A DNA stretch of 64,000 nt from Raphanus sativus (Eukaryota; Streptophyta; Magnoliopsida; Brassicales; Brassicaceae). This document shows positions 1 through 11,047 of the stretch, piece after piece; positions within the stretch are counted from its first letter, which is position 1; each line of letters opens with the position of its first letter. The position numbers were made by a program, and so were the translations under genes. The stretch covers positions 23,025,792 through 23,089,791 of the forward strand of contig NC_079511.1 in the NCBI RefSeq assembly GCF_000801105.2. Direction: 5' to 3'. Below the pieces are notes generated by a model, which did no database searches, was not told the DNA's origin, and saw only the letters and a list, made by a program, of their open reading frames with translations.

Positions 1-858
1 CATTAAATTATTCAATCATTAATAATCTTATTGCACTTACAATAGTTGAATTAAACAATAGATGACCTATTAATTTTATAGATAGTATATTAAAAATAGA
101 AGTCACAACTTCAAAATATAGAATCTTTGAACTACTTTAATCATAATATCTTTTGATATCTTTTCATTTAAAATTTCAAAAAATCTATTAAAAAGATCTT
201 AACAAGATCTTAATTTTCAAAATTATATGTAAATATTTTAACTAATTCCGTAATTAGTTTTAAAATATTATTATACATAAATATATTCAGTTGGTTTTTA
301 TGAAATGAAAAATAAAATATTATATCTTATTTTGATCTATTATATAATCACAATCAATCATGTTAATTTTTTATCATATTGAACTTAATATGATAAAATT
401 ATATTAAATTGATAAAATTTTAAATTTTATTTTCATAAATAGAAAATATTTATTTAAAAATATAATTTGACAGAGCAGCTTAATATTAGCAAACTATATA
501 CTACATGTATAAAAATTAACATATCTTTCACTTTTGTAATATAATAATATATTGTGTAAAATGAATAAACATAGAAAATACTGTTAAAAAAATCTAGTTT
601 TGAAAGACGGATAAAAACTTAACATCAATTAAATAAAAAATAATTATCAAATATGTTTTTCATGCACATATTAATATGTTTAATAACTAAATGCAAATAC
701 AATAAGATAAACATATAATAAGAAGCAACAAATACGTATGACAGTTTAAACATTTGATTATTTACAACATGCAAACTATACATTATTGTATTCGAAATAG
801 CTTTATAAATATTTAAATATATGATTAAAATTAAAAATGTATACTACTAATGATCTAA

Positions 859-890
<32 letters not shown>

Positions 891-928
891 AAAATAAAAC
901 CCGCACGGTTGTGCGGGTCGAGATCTAG
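1..928 (+). mobile_element. Helitron, 3' part (copy 1 of a tandem pair)
   Basis: The 3' end has the Helitron signature: a GC-rich hairpin (CCCGCAC, GGTT loop, GTGCGGG; 900-917), a short spacer, then CTAG at 925-928 followed by T. The 5' end lies outside the window. Bases 1-90 are nearly the same as 1005-1092 in the next copy, so both belong to one family. There is no coding capacity: the interior is AT-rich with an (AT)n run near 861-886. It is a non-autonomous Helitron that would depend on Rep/helicase from elsewhere. Confidence 0.75.
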
Positions 929-1683
929 TAAGATTATTAAAAGAGAAGTCATGACTCTTTTAATGCTACATATTTTAAAATGGACCATCTATTAGAATTG
1001 ATTACATTAAATTATTCAATCATTAATAATCTTATTGCGCTGATAATAATTGAATTAAACAATAGATGACCCATTAGATTTATAGATAGTATAATAAGAT
1101 ACATGTTTAAATTAAATAAATCTCATTTAATGTTGCAATAGTATACTCTCATAAGTTAATTATTTATATAATTGTCGAAGTTCACATTTAAAATTATATA
1201 GTTTATTTTTAAAAATAACAAAATCATCATTTTCTAACAATGATTAATCTATAATACCTTAAACCAATGAAAAATATTTTTAGATTATATAGTTTATTTT
1301 TTTAAATAACAAAAAAAATATTTAAATATTTACTCCATAATATAAAGCTAAAAGTTTCATTTTTGTTAAACTATCAAATTTGAAAAATGTTACAATATCT
1401 TTAGAGATGACAATAAAACAATATTTTACCAAGAATTACATATGTTTACGAGCTCAATAATAAAATAATAACCCAAAAATATATATAGAAGAATATACAA
1501 ATACATGTGAAATTTCGAAACAATCTATTCGCTGAAAAACTAATATATTGTAAAATTATTTTCTTTTAAAAATTGATATACACACCTCATATATATTATA
1601 ATATATATCAATTTAGAAGTGAAAACATAATGTTTATATGAAAATAAATGAACATCCGCGCAGTTGCGCGGGTCGAGATCTAG
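929..1683 (+). mobile_element. Helitron, non-autonomous (copy 2 of the tandem pair)
   Basis: It starts at or within a few bases of the CTAG of copy 1. Its start region reads like Brassicaceae Helitron 5' ends (AGATTATTAAAAGAGAAG, from 931). It ends with a second hairpin (CCGCGC, AGTT loop, GCGCGG; 1656-1672) and CTAG at 1680-1683 followed by T. The length is about 755 bp. No ORF of note is present. The exact 5' base is uncertain because the TC start overlaps the CTAG of the previous copy. Confidence 0.72.
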
Positions 1684-2353
1684 TAATTCTTAAATCTCTA
1701 TAAAAATAAGTAATTCTATCTTAATATATATTATTCTAGTTATTAATATAATCACAACATTAATTATTAAAGTATAAAAAAACAGTTTTTTCTTCTTTTC
1801 TATATAAAAGATATGGAATTATTTATTACCTAGTATGATTAAAAAATATATATGATAATTAATGATTCTGAGTGTTAAATATTTGATAATAATTTGTATA
1901 TCTTCTACCTTTTTGTTTAGTTTTATATTATTAAAATATATTAAACAATCATATTAACCATATAATAAAATATATGATACTCATTTCGCACAAGGCATAG
2001 GTCTTAGATTAGTGTTTATTATTTGTAAGATAGTTTCCAACAAAAATATCTTTGGTGCAGCTAGTATGGAGTGGAGATATAATTAAAAAATCATGTATAT
2101 TTAAATATGTATTAGAATGATGATTTATTTTAATATATATATATATATATATTGATGTATTTTAATGTATATGGATTGAGCGTATTATTACTATAAAAAA
2201 TAAATCATATATATTTCGTTAAAACAAATCAACTAAAAATATCCATGAATTTATGGAAAGTTCTTTTTGGTAAAAGAATTTATGAAAAGTTGAATTGGAC
2301 TGAATAGTTATAGATAATTATGGAAAGTTGGAAAACAATCAAGACTCATGTGT
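1684..2353. other. AT-rich intergenic DNA, no gene seen
   Basis: The stretch holds AT-rich DNA with an (AT)n run near 2133-2152. I see no coding region or element ends. Its right side is the upstream region of the peptide gene at 2439. Confidence 0.6.
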
Positions 2354-2360
2354 TATATAA
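2354..2360 (+). promoter_or_regulatory. Putative TATA box of the IDA-like peptide gene
   Basis: TATATAA lies about 80 bp upstream of the ATG at 2439, a normal spacing for a plant core promoter with a short leader. Confidence 0.5.
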
Positions 2361-2438
2361 GTGTCTCTTTATACAAACTCTCCCAATTAATTAATTATAT
2401 CAACTGATACTGTAATCCCCAAAGTAAAATTGTGATCG

Positions 2439-2741
2439 ATGAAGAAGTCAAGTTTATTTCTTGTGGTGATTTCGTTTGGTCTCCTCTTCACTTGTGTCAT
2501 TGAAGCTACTGAAAAGAACTTACAGGATGAGACCGGCCATTTACTCTGGTCTAGAAAACTGTTTAGAGGAGACGCTGATACACCACCACCACGAGGTCCA
2601 CATAAGGCAGCCATAGTCGGCATAAAGCCATGGTCACCATCACAACGCCTGGTTTTTAGAATGTTACCAAAATATGTTCCTATTCCGCCATCAGGTCCTA
2701 GCAGAGGAGAATCTCCTCCATCGCCACCCAAAACCGTGTAA
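2439..2741 (+). CDS. Small secreted peptide precursor, IDA/IDL-PIP type
   Basis: This is a 100-residue precursor. Residues 1-23 form a signal peptide with a hydrophobic core (LFLVVISFGLLFTCV) and a likely cleavage after A23. A variable middle follows. The C-terminal part holds LPKYVPIPPSGPSRGE (about residues 76-91), which closely resembles the EPIP motif of IDA and IDA-like peptides (LPKGVPIPPSAPSKRHN) and the SGPS core of PIP peptides. Such precursors are secreted, cleaved to a short proline-rich ligand and perceived by HAESA/RLK7-type receptor kinases, in abscission, root development and stress. The oddity is that the usual KRHN (IDA) or GxGH (PIP) end is replaced by RGESPPSPPKTV. A TATA box lies upstream and an AATAAA at 2771-2776. 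It is a single exon, as is normal for the family. It could be a diverged IDL or PIPL member. Confidence 0.65.
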   Translation: MKKSSLFLVVISFGLLFTCVIEATEKNLQDETGHLLWSRKLFRGDADTPPPRGPHKAAIVGIKPWSPSQRLVFRMLPKYVPIPPSGPSRGESPPSPPKTV

Positions 2742-2776
2742 TGATCATTTAATCATGTAATTCTTCTTCTAATAAA

Positions 2777-3540
2777 AAATCTACATTTATATTCGAAGTG
2801 AATTCTGATTATGCCAACGAAAGTTCAAAAAAAGAAAATTATGTATGACTTAAGATTTGATATGTGAGATCTGATGAATAATCAGGTGTTTCTCAAAAAT
2901 AAAATTAAACAATAATCGGGTAAAATGGTACTGCGAATAGTACTGTTTATATCATTCATCAAATTTGCATGTATTTTATAGATGGATTACAGTTTATTTG
3001 CAAACAGTATTCCAAGTTGCAAACAAAAACAAAATAAACACTATCGATGGGCTCCTAAAATCATATTGGTCTTGAATATTTAGATCTATCATTTGCTTCT
3101 CTCTTTGAATATATTAACGAATCCGATATTTTGTATAATAAAAAATGTTATTTCCTTTTGGTGATGCCATGTCATCAAATAGAAAGAGGAAAATGTGACA
3201 CGTGTATTAATGAAATTGATGACGAACTTGGTTTATATTGGGTCTTTTAATGGACTCCGTTATTGTCTTCGTTATACATTTGTATGGGCCTTTGTTGAAC
3301 TCTTAATTGGCCTTCTTGGAGAATCCTCCGGCTTCATTAAACACTATTCACCCTCACTGTTTTTCATACCATCGGAAAAAATGGATCCGTTATGGATTCA
3401 GGCTGAATCTAAACGTCGTCTTGAATGCAATCCCCACTCTTAGGATATATCATTTAATGCATTCCCATTACTTCCTTTATGTGGAACTTAGAGTATAAAA
3501 GGTATGTTTTTTCCTGTGAAAATCATCAGTTCAATCTTCT
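2777..3540. other. Intergenic DNA, no supported gene
   Basis: Short reading frames occur around 3195-3498 but lack any recognisable domain or consistent coding signal. The stretch may be the old upstream region of the remnant at 3661-4460. Confidence 0.5.
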
Positions 3541-3660
3541 CATTCATAAGATTTAAAAAGATTTCATTTGAGTTTGATTTCAATCTTCTTCGTTTGTGGA
3601 GTCTGCTTCCATTTTTTATGTATTGAAAGCCCTCATGCAAACCACCGTGTAAACAAGGAG

Positions 3661-4470
3661 ATGTGGAATGCCGCATACAAGAAGGACTTTGAGTCATGGA
3701 GATTGGCGATGAAGAAATCTCTTAGATCACAAATCGTTATGATGTTCATCCGGAGATGGAAAGGTGTAGTCTTTATTAATTAATAGATATATTATGTCGA
3801 TTGTGGCATAGATTTGAATCACTTACATTATTGTATGGAACAAACAAAATTACAATAATTCTTCAGTATATAGTAACTTCTGAACTAGAAAACAAAATTA
3901 TTTCAAGCAACACTTCTTGATCCTTGGAAAAAGACCAGAGGATGATGCAAGCTCTTCATATTTTGTTCAATGTCAGTTCATGACTCAGGAGGGTTATGAA
4001 GCTAGGCTCAGGAAGATGTCAATGGTTGTGAAGGAGCCTGAAATAGAGAAGAACAGAGAACCTGAGGCGGAATTTGAAAAACAGAAGGCAAAAAAGGAGA
4101 GAAAACATAAACCTTTGAAAGAGAAAGAGAAGGATAATACTGCGTACAAGGACTACAAAACTGCTATTAAGCATTACTCCAAAAAAGCATCAGTTATCAA
4201 TGAGAGGGACAGATAGAAACAAGAAGAGGTGAAGCGTTCAAAGAGAGAGAGGCTGCTGAGGCAGAGAAGAAACCCGTAGAAGAATTAAAAAAAAGGCCCA
4301 AGAGAGCACAGAGACTCAAGCTGCAAAGAGGGAAGCTGCTAGACTGAGAATGACACTTCCTCTTGACGGATCTGAGAAAGGACATTGTAGTAACCCTCCC
4401 GAAGGAGTAAAATGGTCGAAATCGACAAAGTCGGAATTTGGAGCCAAACTTTTGGGAATCAAAGTATGAA
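3661..4470 (+). pseudogene. Broken lysine/glutamate-rich coding remnant, family not recognised
   Basis: I do not recognise the parent family. A short frame begins with ATG at 3661 (MWNAAYKKDFESW) and runs to a GT-like donor near 3764. A second block at 3917-4216 encodes a charged, probably helical stretch (QFMTQEGYEARLRKM, then a run of E and K). The reading then shifts frame twice between about 4210 and 4460 (blocks containing EREAAEAEKKPVEEL and AARLRMTLPLDGSEKG). The blocks read as exons of one degraded coiled-coil-rich gene, not one intact ORF. The function is unknown. Confidence 0.35.
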
Positions 4471-5021
4471 GAGGAATGTTGAATTTTGGTCATATAAAAC
4501 TTAACATGGTTCGGAAAAAAATGGAGGATTGGTTGAGCATCTTCTTGGTGGTCGATTCACGGGCGATAAGGATCGATCGTGAAGTTTTGAAGTACGAGAT
4601 GGTCGAAGAATTGATTGTGGGAGGACCATGAGTCGAATATGCTACTCGACCATGGTTAGAAAATGTGATGGATTGATCAGACAGACGTTTTGAAAGCATA
4701 ACATTTTTGGAAGCACGACATTTTAGAAGCACGACGTTTCCGAATCGGAAAAAAAATCGTATCGGTAAAATATTATTTTGGAGACATAATAAGTCGTAAG
4801 CACGATGGGATCGAAGCACGACGGAAAAACCTGAAGTTGGACGAAAACTCTAATTTTTGTTATCAGTGGTTTAAAATTTTTGTTATAAGAAAATACAAAT
4901 TATCATAAAACCATATGAGTAGGAACCTTCATTTAATAAATAGTCATATTAAAAATATATTATATGTTTATGTTAATATCGTTTAAGTTTAATTCTATAT
5001 CATATAAAATAGATAAAAGTG
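4471..5021. other. Unassigned repeat-like DNA left of the LINE
   Basis: There is a short local repeat of the phrase AGCACGAC (about 4709-4820), then AT-rich DNA. No gene was seen. Confidence 0.4.
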
Positions 5022-5034
5022 ATTGTTTAGATTT
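5022..5034 (+). repeat. Target-site duplication, left copy, of the LINE
   Basis: ATTGTTTAGATTT occurs here and again at 10320-10332, flanking the LINE exactly where its A-rich 3' tail and its 5' end would lie. A 13-bp duplication is typical of L1-type target-primed insertion. Confidence 0.85.
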
Positions 5035-5141
5035 TTTGTTTGATTAAATTTGATATTGATTAATCAAAGAATGAATGAAATTTACAAAAGGTGAATCGGA
5101 TCTAGATCAAAACTGAGCTAAAGGAAACTAAAACTAGAGTT

Positions 5142-8100
5142 TTATTGTCTCGTATACACCTCAAACCAGCGACGAAGCAGCCCTTCCAGCTTATGGGTGC
5201 CTGTATATTTCAAAGAGCATACCCTGTACCTGATAACTTTGTCAATACGCCTAACCATTGTATCCGTTGTCAGCCAAGTTCGTTGATTCCTTCTTGAATT
5301 TCTTTCCTGCCATATGGTAGATAATGTAGTGTGAAAGACCATCTTAAGCAGAATACCATCCAAATTATTCCTGTGCTGACGCTTCAAAGAAGTTACCGTA
5401 GTAACCCAGTCTAGAGAGAGAGACTGTGGATCCTAGCAGAGTGGCCACTAGTGTAGACTAAACTGTAAAAGTGATTGGGCAGGTGAAAAACAAATGATCC
5501 CTACTTTCTTCTCTTTCCCCACAAAACATACAGCCCTGTGTGATCCCCCATTTCCTCATACAAACTCCCGTAGATAATCTATCTTTAAACGCCAGCCAAA
5601 CAATGAAGGCCTGTCTTGGAACCCTTTGAGGGAACCAGAGTATATTGCACCAAGAAACGTTTTGCCCCTGGCTCGAATATGATTCCACGTTTTCGTGGTG
5701 GAGAAATGGTCCTTATACTCATTATCTTCATGTTTCCAAAGTATGACATCCTGGCCCGTTCCGGGGGTAGGCTTCCCAGCATTCTCTATCTCTGCATAAA
5801 CAGATCCAAACACTCTTCTTCCTCGGCTTCTCAACACCCAGTTACCATGAATACAGACATCAGAGACTAACGCCTGGCGGGGGATGCCAAGATAGGTTGG
5901 ACCCAGATCACCAGTCTTCTCTATTAACCGTCCCGTTCCAATCTAATTGTCAAACCAGAAGTAAGTAGTAGTCCCACTCTGCACTCGACATCTCATAAAC
6001 TCCGCTGCCTTTGGTCGCAATTTTAGCAGTTTTTTCCACAACCAAGAACCTTTATTTATCTCTTTAACATCCCAGAAAGATCCCTTCTTCACCAGCTCGA
6101 CATGAGTCCAACCGACCCATAAAGATCCCGACAGTGAGAAGAGCTAGCTTCCATACCAGACCCAATGCAAACACTTTAGAGGTGTCTCTCAGTTTACGAA
6201 TGCCCAGCCCACCTTCACTTGTGGATAAACACAGATCTTTCCAAGCAACTTTTGCCTTGGCTTATTATTTGGTGATCCTGACCAAAGAAATGCATTACAT
6301 AGACTCTCAATTTCTTCCAGGCAAACTTTAGGTAAGATAAAAGTAGTGCACCAGAAGTTGATTACACTTGATATAACTGACTTAATCAACTGGAGTTTAC
6401 CTGCGAAGGAGAGAGACCGATGGGACCAAGCCATGAACCTAGATTTGATTTTGTCTATAAATGGCTCGTACTCAAGCCTTGTCCAAGCTTTGGACGTTAA
6501 AGGTAGACCCAAATATCGAAAAGGTAGGGACCCAACTGAGAGACCTCTCATGTCAGCATTCTGTTGCATCAAGAGTTTATTCTGACCTGTAGTATAGATA
6601 GAGGATTTTGCAGCATTTATGTGTAACCCAGACATTCTTGCAAACTTCTCCATCACATTGAGCACTCCATCTAGCAAGGATACTCTACCATCCGTAGACA
6701 CCAAGATATCATTTGCAAAGCTTAAGTGCGTCAATCTCACTGTCTTACATGTAGCATGGTACCCAAAAACTCCATTCTCTGCCGCTTTATTCAGTAGTCG
6801 AGAGAAGACATTGTTCAAAATCACATAAAGGTAGGGTGATAAGGAGCAACCTTGTCTAATTCCTCTGGCGCTAGTGAAGAAGCCCTCAAGTTCACCATTT
6901 ATAGCCACTGAAAAGGATGCAGTTGAGATTCTAAGGTGGATCCAATGAATGAAAATATCGGGTAAACCCATAGCTTGCAGAACAGAAACTATGAAGCCCC
7001 ACTTTACAGTATCGAACGCCTTAGAGATGTCGAACTTGACAGTAGATCAATCAGTGGTAGAACTGAGATGATAACCCTTAACCACTTCATTTGCCAAGCA
7101 AATATTTTCCATCAGAAGCCTCCCTTTTATAAATGCACACTGGTTTGGTTCTATGGCAGACGGTAAGATTTTTTCAACCTGTTGGAGAGTAGCTTCGAGA
7201 TCACTTTATATATCAAATTGCAGCATGCAATCGGTCTGGGCAGGAGTCTTCTTAGGTATCAGGGTAAGAATAGTGGAGTTTACTCCTGTGGGAAGAAAGC
7301 CAAACTGAAAGAAAGATTGTATCGCAATGACCAAATCCCTTCCTACAATGGGCCATACTGCTACAAAAAAATCTTTCGTATATCCATATGGGCCTGGTAC
7401 TTTACCATTAGGCAGTGACAGCAGAGTTTTATGTATAATCTCCTCAGGCGTGAAAGCAGCAACCAGCATAGACGCATCTGTCGTAGAACACCTGTAGCTG
7501 AGAAGATCTTGCAATTCTACCATATCAGTACTAGCTTCACTGTCAGGCAGAGACTGCATAAACCGTTGGAAATAATTTACTGCTTCTCTTTTAATGGCAG
7601 AAGGCTCAGTGAGAGTCTCCACATCCTCTGTAAAGAGAATATTAATATTATTCCTAGCTGTCCTTTCCTGACAAAAATTGTGGTAGAATCGAGTATTTTG
7701 GTCCCCTAGAGCCAGCCATTGAATTCTTGATTTCTGCCAAAACAGGTGCCCTTCTATTCGAGCAAGCTGGTGCCATCTATCCTCTGCCTCTGACTCTGCT
7801 CTGAAGGTATCCGAGCTTCGGTTTGCCATGACTTGCGCTTGACAGGTACATAGATCATCAAAAGCCTTTTTTGTACGAAGAGGTAGATCGCCATAGTGAG
7901 TTTTATTAATTTTCCGGATGTCGTGCTTGAGAGATTTCAACTTCTGGTGAAACCTGCAAAGCGCCGATCTAGAGGGGAATAACGGTCCAGTCTAAGCCCA
8001 TTTCTGAGAAACTATCGGCAAAATCTCCTCATTAACTATAAGAAAGTTGAAGAACTTAAAAGGTTTCCTGGTACTGGTCTGGCGCTTAGTTAAAGGAACA

Positions 8101-8765
8101 AGACATCAAGCATGATCTGAAACACCCCCAGCTTCAAACTTTGTGTAGGAGTGAGGAAAGTGTTGCAGCCATTCTCCATTAATTAAGCTCGATCAAGTTT
8201 TTTACCCACTGGATCAAAACCTCTCTTATTCCACCATGTATATACCGAGCCAACATAAGCGAGATCCATTAAGTTACAATCAGCCACCAGATCCTGAAAA
8301 TCTCGCATACCAGCTTGATCCACCATATAGTTGCGGCTGCGAGAATGCTCTTCTGAAGATAAGGTAACATTATAGTCTCCGATCAGAATCCACGGTAGGG
8401 ACATGTGAGCATAGGCAGCCTTTGTTCCTCTGATTTCTTCCCAAAGTGATCTTCTCTCCGCAACAAAGTTAGAGGCATGGATAGCTGAGCATATAAATTG
8501 TTCCCTCGTAGCTGGAACCTGAACCGCACATGTAATTATTTGCGCACTCTTATGAAGAAGAGTAACGACTACATCTTCCTTCCGACAATTTGTAATGCAT
8601 TTCCATCCTGGAAGAGCAGACTGCATCACTCTGGTATGATTCTCCAATTCCACTCGAGTTTCCGTAAGACATCCAAACATAACTTTTCAGCTCATACCCA
8701 ATCTTTGACAACTGACTGTTTGTGCGGCAGATTGAATCCACGCATATTCCATAAAAAGAAACTCG
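5142..8765 (-). pseudogene. LINE ORF2: endonuclease and reverse transcriptase, broken
   Basis: Read on the minus strand, the frame starts near 8765 with the endonuclease opening LWNMRGFNLPHKQ. It runs through the endonuclease (8680-8183, including the ILIGDYNV and AYVGSVYTWWNKRG motifs of the EEP fold) and the RT amino part (7940-7206, with LPNGKVPGP and ILTLIPK). The RT palm follows (6971-6189, with GIRQGCSLSPYLYV), then a zf-RVT domain (5688-5458, WFPQRVPRQAF and CMFCGEREESRDHLFF) and a short tail to a stop at 5142. At least four frame breaks or stops separate these blocks. The RT active site at 6708-6719 reads FAND instead of F/YxDD, so one catalytic aspartate is lost. The enzyme would have nicked DNA and copied the element RNA by target-primed reverse transcription. 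Confidence 0.9.
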
Positions 8766-10187
8766 TCATATCTTCTGTGAGGAAGAGCTTTTAGAATGTC
8801 CCTGTATATTCTGAAGCTTCAGGTCTCTTGTAGTACTAGCCGGTTTGCGAACCTCTTTACTCCCCTTTGTATTTTTCCCCAACTTGTTTGCGGACAATGC
8901 TTCTTGAGCTCCCTTCTTTATCCCCTTAGCAGGTGACTTCTCTGACTCCTCCAACAGTTCCCCTTCCTCTAACCCATCCCCATCCTCCATCAATTCTAGC
9001 TCATCCTCCTCCTCCTCCTCAGAGAGTGACGCTAAGACATGGAAAAGAGACGGGGATACTGTAACCTTTTCTGAGTCTCCATCGAGACCCCGCACATCAA
9101 ATGACACTTTTGAAACTTCTGGAACATCCAATGATGGAACATTTCAATGGGGAATTTCCTTCCACTCTTCCATCAACCCTTCATTCTCCGCAGACTCCCC
9201 CTTCTTACTACCCACTTTCTCCAAGCCATCTTCCACATCCACTACATCCACAGACCCTTTGCCAGTGCCTTCAACATTCTGCTTATTTGACACTGGAAAT
9301 GCCTCTAGTTCAGCTAACAGAGCTCCCACTGGAGAGACCATTTTCGTATTGTCAGCTTCTATCACAACATCTGGCACCTGAGCTGGAGATCCTGCAGCAC
9401 CTTGAGATCCTTCTTCACTCCCTTCCTCTGTGTTCTGTAGAACCACAATCTGCTTTGATGTACACATTGAGCCCTTATGTCCCCGTCTGCTGCAGATATT
9501 GCATCGAGTTGGTAGCCATGGAAAACATACCTCTACATCTACCTTAGCACCATCCCTGTCAGTAAATGTCAGCTTCTCGACTAGAGGCTCCTTGAGATTG
9601 ACCTCAAGTAACAGTTGCGCCATATCCAGACGAGTACATCGCTCTGTGAAAGGGTGTAGCTTTACAAACTTTCTCACTTGGGATGAGACACACTTAAGAC
9701 CCTTGTGAGAAAATAGATAGCTTGGCACCGACTTGAGATCAACCCAAAGTGGCATAGCTGTCAAGTCCGGCGGAGATGCTGCTGTCTCTGGAGTCCATAC
9801 ATTGACAACAAGAGGAACATCCGACACATGCCAATATCTCCTTCTCAAAACCTTCTGACAAACAGCTTCATTCTCAATTCTAAACAAGACTGTCGTTTTG
9901 CTTATGAACTGAACATCGATTTTCACCTCTGCACCAAGAACTGACCAGATACGATTCACTATGGCATGAATGGAACCCACATGAGGCGCATCCCCAATAA
10001 AGTATCCCACCACAAAACAAATTCCAGAGCGGATCAAAGGTTGTTGAAACCTCTTGTGGAATATCGAGAGCCGCAATCCCGTTCTTCACCACAAACTCCG
10101 ACCCACTGGAGACTGCACTTGAGAGCCCTCCTCGGGCGATTTCCATGGATTTTGGGAGGAAGAATCCACCAGATCCAGAGTAACCAT
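8766..10187 (-). pseudogene. LINE ORF1: gag-like nucleic-acid-binding protein, broken
   Basis: The likely original start is the ATG at 10187 (MVTLDLVDSSSQNPWKSP). The reading shifts frame twice before 10076. The main block (10076-9144) holds a DUF4283-type domain (WSVLGAEVKIDVQF through LWVDLKSVPSYLF) and a CCHC zinc knuckle, CNICSRRGHKGSMC. A single in-frame TGA at 9144-9146 interrupts it. The frame then continues to 8766 through an acidic, then lysine-rich tail. Such proteins bind the LINE RNA and accompany it to the nucleus. ORF2 follows directly. Confidence 0.85.
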
Positions 10188-10319
10188 GAGCACGAGCAGA
10201 TTAAAAGGACAAAGCCGATGGAAGAAAACCTTCTCGCCGATGAGCGTGAGGCTCACCAACGGTGGCGACAAAGGATCGAAAACCCTAGTCACCTAATCGC
10301 AATCGCCGTCGCCGTTTTT

Positions 10320-10332
10320 ATTGTTTAGATTT
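10320..10332 (+). repeat. Target-site duplication, right copy, of the LINE
   Basis: It is identical to 5022-5034 (ATTGTTTAGATTT) and marks the 5' boundary of the minus-strand LINE. Confidence 0.85.
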
Positions 10333-10854
10333 ATTTATCATAAAAATTGAAATAAATAAAAATGATTGATTTATTTATATGACCCCACCTATTTAATTAT
10401 ATTTCATAATATTTACTGACTTCTCAATTATTCAATATGAGTCTACTATTTTATTATTTTGTAATATGTAAAGGAAAGTAAATAAGTAATATACATAAAA
10501 ATATTGTATATATAATATTTATTCCATGCAAGCCACAGATCTTAAGCTAGTTATATATTAATTAAAAAGTTATTTAGGTGATATTTTTAAGTGTCAAATC
10601 ATTGAGAGAGTTTAAGAAAAATTGTTATAATTTAAAACCTAATTAGTAGGATTAACTTTCTTGAAAATAATATTTTTCATATCCAACTGCATAATTTTTC
10701 ATTGTACTAAGAGTTAATGTCTAAACATTGTAGTTTAAATAAAGAATAAATTTTGTGTTCCAATTCCAAAAATTTGACAAGTATTCAAATTCAAAATAGG
10801 AAAAAAATATCCGAAAAAGTTCTGGACTTTCAAATATAAATAAAAAAGCTTTAA
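10333..10854. other. AT-rich DNA, no gene; a copia 5' LTR is not found here
   Basis: This lies directly upstream of the copia gag frame, but nothing in it resembles the presumed 3' LTR at 18048-18172. The copia element therefore appears truncated at its 5' end. Confidence 0.5.
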
Positions 10855-11047
10855 TTTCCGATACCAAATGCCTCTCACGATTTCGGCGGGATTCAATATT
10901 CACCTTACTACTTGACAAATGGAGATAATCCAGGAGCCTCAATCATCACAGAGGTACTCAATGGCTCAAACTACAACACTTGGAGTATTTCGATGAACAT
11001 TGCTCTTGATGCGAAGAACAAGCTTGCGTTTGTTGATGGATCTCTAG
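10855..11047 (+). pseudogene. Copia gag, N-terminal part
   Basis: The frame is open from 10855, just after a TAA, and reads YSPYYLTNGDNPGA and LNGSNYNTWSISMNIALDAK, the usual start of a plant copia gag (Retrotran_gag_3 type). No ATG is present, in line with 5' truncation. The frame runs to base 11047, the first base of a codon, where the inserted LTR begins. The gag continues at 13951. Confidence 0.85.

Larger units (their letters stand above)
5035..10319 (-). mobile_element. Full-length but defective LINE (L1-type non-LTR retrotransposon)
   Basis: The element is about 5.3 kb on the minus strand, bounded by 13-bp target-site duplications (5022-5034, 10320-10332). The order is ORF1 (gag-like, DUF4283 plus zinc knuckle), then ORF2 (AP endonuclease, reverse transcriptase, zf-RVT), then a 3' UTR ending in an A-rich tail next to the left duplication. 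Both ORFs carry stops and frameshifts, so it is immobile now. The 5' end appears complete because the duplication directly abuts the GC-rich leader. Confidence 0.9.

Noticed and set aside
2387..2731. 114-codon minus-strand frame opposite the IDA-like peptide gene
   Set aside because: It is antisense to a frame with a signal peptide and family motif, and has no domain of its own.
9101..9547. Plus-strand 148-codon frame rich in P, L and S
   Set aside because: It is the shadow of the minus-strand LINE ORF1 (acidic and lysine-rich tail).
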